Shown here: piece by piece, positions 1 to 6,614 of the stretch
Position numbering within the stretch: the stretch's first letter is position 1
How the letters are laid out: each line of letters begins with the position of its first letter
Assembly (NCBI RefSeq): GCF_000717595.1
Contig: NZ_JNZO01000013.1
Coordinates: forward strand, 62,001-126,000
Source: Streptomyces flavochromogenes
Lineage (GTDB): Bacteria; Actinomycetota; Actinomycetes; Streptomycetales; Streptomycetaceae
Length of the DNA: 64,000 bases
Direction: 5' to 3'
The notes under the pieces: model-generated
The model's input: only the letters and a program-made list of their open reading frames with translations
Told to the model about the DNA's origin: nothing
The model's database searches: none
Position numbers and translations under genes: made by a program

Positions 1-2
1 GG

Positions 3-470
3 GACCGCATCGGCCTCCACGTGAACGGCCGTGCCAGGAGCGTGGCCGACGACGAGATGCGCCGCGCCCACCCCTGGCTCCCGGCCGACCAAGTGCCCGG
101 CCGACGGGCCCTGGTGTGGGTGGTGATCACCGTGGAGGAGGCGTACATCCACTGCGCCAAGCACATCCCCCACCTCCAGAAGGTCCCCGCTCGGGGCCAC
201 GGCCGCCCGTGGGGAACGGACGACTTCAAGCGCAAGGGCGGCGACTTCTTCGGAGCGGCCTCCGAAGCGCCGGAGCGCGGCCCCTTCCTGCCGCCGCCCC
301 GGCCGGACGCGGATGCGGCGACCTGGCGGGCGGAGGCGGAGAGGGTACTGGCGAGGGCCGAGCGGTACGCTCTCGGCGAAGGCACCGGGGCGGGGACGGG
401 AGCCGGGGCCGAATCCACGGCGGGGGCGCCGCCGTTCAGCGGCTGGTTCAGGAGAAGCACCACGGTCTGA
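3..470 (+). CDS. PPOX-family flavin-binding protein, 3' part
   Basis: The gene enters from the left edge, so only the C-terminal 155 residues are present and the start is not in the window. The open frame begins DRIGLHVNGRARS, and the segment VWVVITVEEAYIHCAKHIP is typical of the pyridoxamine 5'-phosphate oxidase-like split-barrel family, where it helps form the flavin or pyridine-nucleotide site. The last 60 residues are low-complexity Ala/Gly/Pro and probably disordered. Family members are small cytoplasmic FMN or F420 oxidoreductases whose substrate is usually unknown. Family assignment is fairly safe; the substrate cannot be given. Confidence 0.75.
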   Translation, partial: DRIGLHVNGRARSVADDEMRRAHPWLPADQVPGRRALVWVVITVEEAYIHCAKHIPHLQKVPARGHGRPWGTDDFKRKGGDFFGAASEAPERGPFLPPPRPDADAATWRAEAERVLARAERYALGEGTGAGTGAGAESTAGAPPFSGWFRRSTTV

Positions 471-584
471 GCAGCGCACGCCGCAGGTTTCCGCTCTTGG
501 GGGCGGGTCGGCTGAAACCTTCCGGCCTTCTCTTCCGTCCTCCCCTCCGGGAGAGCGTAGAGAACCGGCAAGGAGTGGCAGGAC

Positions 585-1394
585 ATGGGGCTGAAGGGCA
601 AGTACACCGCGCACATAGCCGTGGCGGCTTCGGCGGTCGCGATCAGCCTGGCGGCGTGGGGGGCCACCGCGCTGACGAACACCGAGGCCGCAGCCCGGAC
701 GGAGGCGGGCTCGCAGGGGACCGGACCCGAGGGGCGGACGCAGGACCCGGCATCGGGCCCGCCGCCGGTGTCGACGGTGAGGATGCCCCAGGGGATCGCC
801 CATGCCGCCGAGGCGGGCGGGAAGGCCGTGAACATCACCATCGACGACGGGCCCGACCCGCAGTGGACGCCCAAGGTGCTGGAAGTCCTCAGGGAGCACA
901 ACGTCAAGGCGGTGTTCTGCATGGTCGGACCGCGGGCGAAGGAGTTCCCCGACCTGGTCAAGCAGGTCGTCGCGGACGGGCACCGCCTCTGCGACCACAC
1001 CACGTCCCACGACACCGGGATGGACAAGAAGCCCGTCGCGTACCAGAAGCAGGAGATCCTGGACGCGAAGCGGATGATCGAGGAAGCCTCCGGGGGTGCG
1101 AAGGTGGAGTACTACCGGGCGCCGGGCGGTGCGTTCACCCCCGAGAGCCGGCGCATCGCCGCCGAGGCGGGCATGCGGCCGCTGGGGTGGAACGTGGACA
1201 CCAAGGACTTCGAGAAGCCCGGCACGGGCGCCATCGTCGGCACGGTCAAGAGCGAGCTGTCCAACGGGCCGACGATCCTCTTCCACGACGGCGGCGGCGA
1301 CCGCGGTCAGACCGTCGAGGCCCTCAAGCAGGTTCTGCCGTGGCTCAAGGAACAGGGACGCACCTTCAGCTTCCCCGTGCGAACCACCCCCTGA
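585..1394 (+). CDS. Secreted polysaccharide deacetylase (NodB domain)
   Basis: 269 residues. An N-terminal hydrophobic segment (about 9-30) indicates secretion or membrane anchoring, followed by a Pro/Gly/Thr-rich linker and a NodB carbohydrate esterase 4 domain. The catalytic motifs are visible: TIDDGPD (about 85-91, base Asp and metal Asp), HTTSH (about 138-142, metal His pair), RAPGG (about 178) and LFHDGGGD (about 232). The expected reaction is metal-dependent N-deacetylation of an extracellular sugar such as chitin oligomers or peptidoglycan GlcNAc. An AAGGAG-like ribosome site lies about 10 bases before the ATG. It appears monocistronic. Function is confident; the substrate is inferred. 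Confidence 0.9.
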   Translation: MGLKGKYTAHIAVAASAVAISLAAWGATALTNTEAAARTEAGSQGTGPEGRTQDPASGPPPVSTVRMPQGIAHAAEAGGKAVNITIDDGPDPQWTPKVLEVLREHNVKAVFCMVGPRAKEFPDLVKQVVADGHRLCDHTTSHDTGMDKKPVAYQKQEILDAKRMIEEASGGAKVEYYRAPGGAFTPESRRIAAEAGMRPLGWNVDTKDFEKPGTGAIVGTVKSELSNGPTILFHDGGGDRGQTVEALKQVLPWLKEQGRTFSFPVRTTP

Positions 1395-1603
1395 AGGTCT
1401 GCCACCCCGGCGGATGCGGGTCCGGCCCGGGCCACGAGGTCGGCCGCCGCCATCGCGGACGACCGCAGACCGGCGAGGCACCGGCGGCAGGCGGCGACGG
1501 CGGCCGGCGTTCCTGAACGACCGCTGCAACGACGCTCCCGGGTCCGCCGGACACGGCGCGGCGCGGCGGGGCGGGACGCCACAACGGCGCTGATTCCATC
1601 GTC

Positions 1604-1648
1604 GTTCAGTACCGTACGGAGCGGCCGTTCCGTACCGTGCGGAGCGCC
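1604..1648 (+). promoter_or_regulatory. Tandem 22/23-bp direct repeat before phoD-like gene
   Basis: Two head-to-tail copies run 1604-1626 and 1627-1648. They start GTTCAGTACCG and GTTCCGTACCG, and both continue into T(A/G)CGGAGCG(G)CC. The second copy ends 15 bases before the chosen start. PhoP boxes in Streptomyces are direct repeats beginning GTTCA, so a phosphate-control site is conceivable, but these copies fit that 11-base consensus only partly. The operator role is inferred. Confidence 0.5.
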
Positions 1649-1663
1649 GGAAGGGGACTCGCG

Positions 1664-3358
1664 ATGGCCGGTCTGAGGCTGGGCCCGCTCCTGCGTCACG
1701 TGGACTGGGAGTCGGGTACGCGCGCGACGGTGTGGGTCGAGACCGACCGGGCGTGTACGGCGGAGGTCCGGTGCCCGGGCGGCGCAGGGGGTTCTGCTCG
1801 CACGTTCTCCGTCTGCGGCCATCACTACGCGTTGGTGGTGGTGTCCGGACTCGCCGCCGGATCCGCCACCACGTACGAGGTGCTGCTCGACGGCCGGCGG
1901 GTCTGGCCCCTCGCGGACTCGCCCCAGCCGCCCAGCACCATCCACACGCCGCCGGTCGCGGCCACGGGCGCGGTGGTCGCCTTCGGCTCGTGCCGATGGG
2001 CGGCGCCTGCCGAGGGCCGGACCGATCCGGTGGGCCCCGACGTCCTCGACACCCTCTCCGCCCGGCTCGCCGCCGACCCCGAGGGCGAGCGTCCGGACGT
2101 TCTCCTCCTCCTTGGGGACCAGGTGTACGCCGACGAGACCTCCGCCGAGACCCGCGCCTGGATCGCCCGGCACCGGCGGGCGGCCGGCACCGGCTCCGCC
2201 GCCCCGCCGGACCAGGTCGCCGACTACGAGGAGTACACCCACCTCTATGACGAGTCCTGGGGCGACCCCGAACTGCGCTGGCTGCTGTCGACCCTGCCCA
2301 GCTGCATGATCTTCGACGACCACGACGTCATCGACGACTGGAACACCAGCGCCGCCTGGGTGGCCGAGATGCGGGCGACGCCCTGGTGGCACGAGCGGAT
2401 CACCGGCGGTCTCATGTCGTACTGGGTCTACCAGCATCTCGGGAACCTCTCGCCCGCCGAGCTCGCCGAGGACAAGCTGTACGCGGCGGTCCTGGCGGCC
2501 GACGACGGAACGGAGGTGCTGCGCGCGTTCGTGGAACGCGCCGAAGCCGACCCTGCGACGGTGCGCTGGAGCTACCGCAGGGACTTCGGCCGCACCCGGC
2601 TGCTGATGGTCGACACCCGGGCCGCGCGGGTGCTGGAGGAGCAGCACCGGGCGATGCTGGACGCCGAGGAGGCGGCCTGGCTGCGGACGCAGGCGTTCGA
2701 CGACCCGGGCGGCGTCGACCACCTCCTGATCGGGACCTCGCTCCCCTGGCTGCTGCCTCCCATGGTCCACTTCGCGGAGGGCTGGCACGCGGCGCTCTGC
2801 CGGGGCGAACGCGGACCGCGCTGGGCCCGCTTCGGCGAGTGGCTGCGCCGACGGGCCGACCTGGAGCACTGGGCCGCGTTCACCTCGTCGTTCAGGAGGC
2901 TGACGGACACGGTCGCCGAGGTGGGGAGGGCGGAGGACGCCCCGGCGACGGTGTGCGTGCTCTCCGGGGACGTGCACCACGCGTATGTGGCGGAGGCCGT
3001 CTGGCCCGCCGGGCAGCAGCCGCGCTCCCGCGTCTTCCAGTTCACCTGCTCGCCGCTGCACAACTCGGTGCCCGCCGCCATACGGGCCGGATTCCGTTTC
3101 GGCTGGAGCAGGTTCGCCAAGGGGATCGGGCATCTCCTCGCCCGCCACGGGCGGGTCGCCAGGCCTGCGGTCCGATGGGAGCGCACCGGCGGACCCTGGT
3201 TCGGCAATCAGTTGATGACGCTGACCCTGCGTGGACGTACGGCGCGGCTGCGGTTGGAGCAGGCATCGGCGGGTGCGAAGCGGGGACACCGCGCGACCGA
3301 CCGCGCGGGAGCACGGCTCACGGGCGTCCTCGACCGAGGTCTGACGGACGGGAGTTGA
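1664..3358 (+). CDS. phoD: PhoD-like alkaline phosphatase / phosphodiesterase
   Basis: 564 residues from ATG 1664, chosen because GGAAGGGG lies just upstream. An in-frame GTG at 1637 would add nine residues lying inside the repeat. Metal-site motifs of the PhoD family are present: LGDQVYADE (about 149-157), FDDHDVIDDWN (about 216-226) and SGDVHHAY (about 434-441). Classical PhoD is exported by Tat, but no twin-arginine signal peptide is visible here, so this copy may act in the cytoplasm or be a distinct subgroup. It should hydrolyse phosphate mono- or diesters with Ca/Fe. A bulged GC hairpin follows the stop. Confidence 0.85.
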   Translation: MAGLRLGPLLRHVDWESGTRATVWVETDRACTAEVRCPGGAGGSARTFSVCGHHYALVVVSGLAAGSATTYEVLLDGRRVWPLADSPQPPSTIHTPPVAATGAVVAFGSCRWAAPAEGRTDPVGPDVLDTLSARLAADPEGERPDVLLLLGDQVYADETSAETRAWIARHRRAAGTGSAAPPDQVADYEEYTHLYDESWGDPELRWLLSTLPSCMIFDDHDVIDDWNTSAAWVAEMRATPWWHERITGGLMSYWVYQHLGNLSPAELAEDKLYAAVLAADDGTEVLRAFVERAEADPATVRWSYRRDFGRTRLLMVDTRAARVLEEQHRAMLDAEEAAWLRTQAFDDPGGVDHLLIGTSLPWLLPPMVHFAEGWHAALCRGERGPRWARFGEWLRRRADLEHWAAFTSSFRRLTDTVAEVGRAEDAPATVCVLSGDVHHAYVAEAVWPAGQQPRSRVFQFTCSPLHNSVPAAIRAGFRFGWSRFAKGIGHLLARHGRVARPAVRWERTGGPWFGNQLMTLTLRGRTARLRLEQASAGAKRGHRATDRAGARLTGVLDRGLTDGS

Positions 3359-3392
3359 CGCGCGGCCGGGCGGCACCCCCCGCCCGCGCGTC
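3357..3392 (+). terminator. Imperfect GC hairpin after phoD-like gene
   Basis: GACGCGCGG at 3357-3365 can pair with the GC-rich CCCGCGCGTC segment ending near 3392, with a CCGG bulge on the left arm. It sits directly on and after the stop codon. There is no T tract, as is usual in Streptomyces. Confidence 0.45.
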
Positions 3393-3498
3393 TTGCGCAC
3401 CCTCGCCACCCCGGTCCGCGCGCCCTGGTGATGTTCGGCCCTCACCCATGGACCACCGCACGGTCCTCCCTGATCCAGTGGGCGGAGATCTCGGCGAG

Positions 3499-3529
3499 TT
3501 GACCCTCCCCTTACGTCAGGCTTCAGGCT
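3499..3529 (+). promoter_or_regulatory. MerR-type promoter of the TipA-like gene
   Basis: A TTGACC -35 (3499-3504) and a CAGGCT -10 (3524-3529) are separated by 19 bp, the over-long spacer characteristic of promoters activated by MerR regulators. The spacer holds the near-perfect palindrome CCTTACGTCAGG (3509-3520). The regulator starts 25 bases further on, so autoregulation is the simplest reading. Confidence 0.7.
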
Positions 3530-3553
3530 GTAGGCCGATGAAGGGGCAGGTGG

Positions 3554-4354
3554 ATGAGCTACTCCGTGGGGCAGGTCTCGGCTTTCGCCGGGGTGACGGT
3601 GCGAACGCTGCATCATTACGACAAGGCGGGGCTGCTCTCGCCCAGTGGCCGCAGCCACGCCGGTTACCGGCTTTACAGCGACGCGGACCTGGCCCGTCTC
3701 CAGCAGATCCTCTTCTACCGCGAGCTCGGCTTCGCCCTTGAGGAGATCGTCGTGATCCTCAGGGATCCACAGGCGAACGCCCTGGAGCATCTGCGCTCCC
3801 GGCAGCGGCGGTTGAGTGAGGAGATCGCCCGGTTGCAGCAGTTGGCGGAGGTGGCGGAACGAGCCATCGAGGTCCAGCAGACCGGGGTGTCCCTGAGTCC
3901 TCAGGAACGCTTCGAGGTCTTCGGCGAGATCACCTTCGACCTCAGCTACGCCACCCAGGCCGGGCTGAAGTGGGCGCACTCGGAGGGACAGCGCGAGGCG
4001 ATGGCGCGCGCGGCCGCCCACACCAAGGAGGACTGGCGGCAACTCATGGGCGAGGCCACCGCATGGCGCGCGGAGCTGCTCGCGGCCTTCGACGAGGAGG
4101 AGCCGAGCGACGGCGAGCGGGCCATGGACCTCGCCGAGGAGCACCGTCTGCACGTCTCACGCTGGTTCACCTCCTGCCCGCCGGACATGCACCGGCGCAT
4201 CGCGGACGACTTCGTCGCCGACCCACGTGCCTTCGCCCTGGTCGTACCGCCGGCGCAACAACGCCCGGGCCTGGCCGCCTACACGTGCAGGGCGGTCCAC
4301 GCCAACGCCGCCCGCCACACGAGCCGCCGTACCGAATCCCAGGAGGACCGATGA
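3554..4354 (+). CDS. TipA-like MerR family regulator
   Basis: 266 residues. The N-terminal 70 residues form a MerR winged helix (SVGQVSAFAGVTVRTLHHYD, then SPSGRSHAGYRLY), followed by a dimerisation coiled coil (about 75-115) and a TipAS-like ligand domain (about 140-255) with the conserved late segment PGLAAYTC...VHANA. TipAL proteins bind thiopeptides or similar drugs and activate their own promoter by untwisting a 19-bp spacer; such a spacer is present just upstream. The stop overlaps the ATG of the glycosyltransferase (ATGA), implying a drug-response operon. The segment around residues 228-236 is atypical for TipAS, but the frame is intact. Confidence 0.88.
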   Translation: MSYSVGQVSAFAGVTVRTLHHYDKAGLLSPSGRSHAGYRLYSDADLARLQQILFYRELGFALEEIVVILRDPQANALEHLRSRQRRLSEEIARLQQLAEVAERAIEVQQTGVSLSPQERFEVFGEITFDLSYATQAGLKWAHSEGQREAMARAAAHTKEDWRQLMGEATAWRAELLAAFDEEEPSDGERAMDLAEEHRLHVSRWFTSCPPDMHRRIADDFVADPRAFALVVPPAQQRPGLAAYTCRAVHANAARHTSRRTESQEDR

Positions 4355-5565
4355 AGATCCTCATCGCGGCGGCCGGGTCGCGCGGCGACGTCGCGCCCTA
4401 CACGGGCCTGGGTGCCGCACTGCGCCGGGCCGGATACGACGTCGCCCTCGCCACCGCGGACACCTTCGCACCCCTCGTACGCGACGCGGGACTGGAATTC
4501 CGGAGTCTCCCCGCCGACACGCAGGCGCGCGGCGGCGTCGTGGGCGGGCGCGCCCTCATGCGCACCGCGGCCGCGTTCATCACCGAACTGGGCCAGGGGT
4601 TCGCCGACGCGATGGCCGAGGGTGCGGATCTCGTCCTGCTGTCGACCACCACGGCCCCGCTCGGCTGGCACCTCGCCGAGGCCACGGGCATACCCAGCCT
4701 CGGCGTGTACCTCCAGCCCACCGCACCGACCGGGGACTTCCCTCCGGTTGTCACAGGCTCCCGCTCGCTGGGTCGCCTCGCCAACCGTGCGACCGGACGC
4801 TTCGCTCTCCACATGGCCGACCGCGTCTACGAGCAGGCGGCCGCAGGGCTGCGCCGGCGTCTGCAGGTGCCCCCGGCCTCCGCCTCCACGATGCGCCGAC
4901 GGCAGGAACGGGCGCACTGGCCGATCTTGTACGGATTCAGCACGGCTCTCGTGCCACGCCCCTCGGACTGGCGTCCGGGTCTGGAGGTGGTGGGCAACTG
5001 GTGGCCCCACCATGATCCGGCCGAACGGCTCCCCGCGGACGTGGAGGACTTCCTTCGTGCCGGACCTCGGCCCGTCCTCATCGGCTTCGGGAGCATGGCG
5101 GCGGGCGACTTGGAACGACTGAGCGAGATCGCTGTGCGAGCCCTGCGCCGCGCCGGCCTGCGCGGCATTCTTCAGGCCGGCAGCGCCGGGCTCGCGGCTG
5201 ACGGCGACGACGTGCTCACCATCGGTGACGTACCGCACACCCTGCTGTTCCCCCGGCTGGCCGCCGTGGTCCACCATGCCGGAGCCGGAACCACGGCCGC
5301 CGCGCTGCGCGCCGCGGTGCCGGCGGTCACGGTACCGGTGACCGCGGACCAGCCGTTCTGGGCCCGGCGGCTTGCCGCCCTCGGCGCCGCCACCGCCCCG
5401 ATCCCCTTCCGGTCCCTCACCTCCGAACGGCTCGCCGCCGCGCTCGACCAGGTCGTGAAGCAGCAGGCATTCACACGAGCCGCCACGCGAGCGGCACGAC
5501 ACCTGGCGTCCGAGGACGGAGCAGGCCTGACGCTCAAGGCCGTCCGGCAGCTGACCGACGGATGA
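4351..5565 (+). CDS. GT1 (UDP-glucuronosyl/macrolide-type) glycosyltransferase
   Basis: 404 residues from the ATG that overlaps the regulator stop; AGGAGGACCG precedes it. The N-terminal MKILIAAAGSRGDVAPY and the C-terminal HHAGAGTTAAALRAAVP (about 307-323), followed by VTADQPFWARRLAALG, are the sterol/macrolide glycosyltransferase signature, which binds the nucleotide sugar. Such enzymes move glucose or a similar sugar from UDP- or TDP-sugar to a hydrophobic acceptor, and in Streptomyces some inactivate antibiotics. Coupling to a TipA-type regulator suggests a resistance or detoxification role, which is inference. It is cytoplasmic, with no signal peptide. Confidence 0.88.
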   Translation: MKILIAAAGSRGDVAPYTGLGAALRRAGYDVALATADTFAPLVRDAGLEFRSLPADTQARGGVVGGRALMRTAAAFITELGQGFADAMAEGADLVLLSTTTAPLGWHLAEATGIPSLGVYLQPTAPTGDFPPVVTGSRSLGRLANRATGRFALHMADRVYEQAAAGLRRRLQVPPASASTMRRRQERAHWPILYGFSTALVPRPSDWRPGLEVVGNWWPHHDPAERLPADVEDFLRAGPRPVLIGFGSMAAGDLERLSEIAVRALRRAGLRGILQAGSAGLAADGDDVLTIGDVPHTLLFPRLAAVVHHAGAGTTAAALRAAVPAVTVPVTADQPFWARRLAALGAATAPIPFRSLTSERLAAALDQVVKQQAFTRAATRAARHLASEDGAGLTLKAVRQLTDG

Positions 5566-5689
5566 CGCCGGACGGGTCCGTCCCGCCCACGCACTCGGGC
5601 TGACCGGCGACGACACCATGCATGGCAGCCCCACTACGATTCCAGTGCTTGAATAGGACGTCGTCTTTGACCGAGCAAGGAGAAGCGCT

Positions 5690-6463
5690 GTGCCCCTGGT
5701 GTCCGTCGTGATGCCCGTCTACAACTCGGCAGCGACGCTCGGTGCGGCGGTTCGGTCGGTGCTCTCGCAGACCCACAGTGACCTGGAGCTGCTGGTCACC
5801 GACGACAAGTCCTCCGACGGCTCCTTGGACCTGCTCATGGAGTTCGCCCGGCAGGACGAGCGCGTCAAGCCGGAGTCGGCGCCGGAGCAGGGGGGTGCCG
5901 GCCGGGCGCGCAACCTCGCCATCGGGCGGGCCCGGGGGGACTACGTCGCGTTCCTCGACAGCGACGACATGTGGCTTCCGGAGAAGACCGAGCGGCAGAT
6001 CGAATTCGCCGCCGCGGGTGACGCGCCCCTGACGTTCACCTCCTACTACAAGATGGACGCCGACTACGACGGCGAGAGCGCCGACTTCGTCCCGAACGGT
6101 CGGGTGGTCCGCGCGCGGGAACACGTCGACTACCGCGCGATGCTGGTGAGGGACTACATCGGCGCTCTGACCGCGATGTACGACCGCAATGTCCTCGGCT
6201 CGCGGCTGATGCCGGAGATGCGCAAGCGGCAGGATTACGCCTTGTGGCTGTCGATCATGCGGGAAGGCGCTGACGCCCGGGGCCTCACCGAGCCGCTCGC
6301 GGTGTACAGGTCCCATCAGGCGGGTTCGCTCTCCTCCAACAAGCTCTCGCTGGTCCCGTACAACTGGGACCTGTACCGCCGGCACGAGAGGCTGTCGGTC
6401 CCCCGCTCGACGCGGGCGCTGGCCGGGGCCGTGTGGCAGTCGCTGCGCAACTCGCGGATCTAG
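5690..6463 (+). CDS. GT2 family glycosyltransferase
   Basis: 257 residues from a GTG preceded by AAGGAGAAGC. A GT-A fold is evident: VSVVMPVYNSAATL at the N-terminus, DDKSSDGS (about 40-47), and the nucleotide-sugar/metal motif FLDSDDMW (about 88-95). The C-terminal part (QDYALWLSIMREG) matches the EpsE/WcaA-like acceptor side. No membrane segments are seen, so it is probably peripheral at the membrane, adding sugars to a cell-envelope glycan or lipid. It has its own ribosome site and a 124-bp gap after the GT1 gene, so it may be transcribed separately. Confidence 0.88.
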   Translation: MPLVSVVMPVYNSAATLGAAVRSVLSQTHSDLELLVTDDKSSDGSLDLLMEFARQDERVKPESAPEQGGAGRARNLAIGRARGDYVAFLDSDDMWLPEKTERQIEFAAAGDAPLTFTSYYKMDADYDGESADFVPNGRVVRAREHVDYRAMLVRDYIGALTAMYDRNVLGSRLMPEMRKRQDYALWLSIMREGADARGLTEPLAVYRSHQAGSLSSNKLSLVPYNWDLYRRHERLSVPRSTRALAGAVWQSLRNSRI

Positions 6464-6614
6464 GGGCGACCCCGGCCGGGCGCCCGTGTCGCGACGCGTG
6501 AGTGCCGGATGCTCTCCCCGTGGTGCCCCCGACCACGGCGCCGTGCACGGCGGGTCTCGGCACGGCGGGCAGGGCCGTCCCGTGCTGGAGGCGTGCGGCC
6601 GCGGAGGCCCGGTG

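Noticed and set aside
1307..4153. A 948-residue open frame on the minus strand across the phoD and MerR genes
   Set aside because: It opposes genes with clear domains and has low-complexity Arg/Pro/Gly translation; it is a shadow of high third-position GC.
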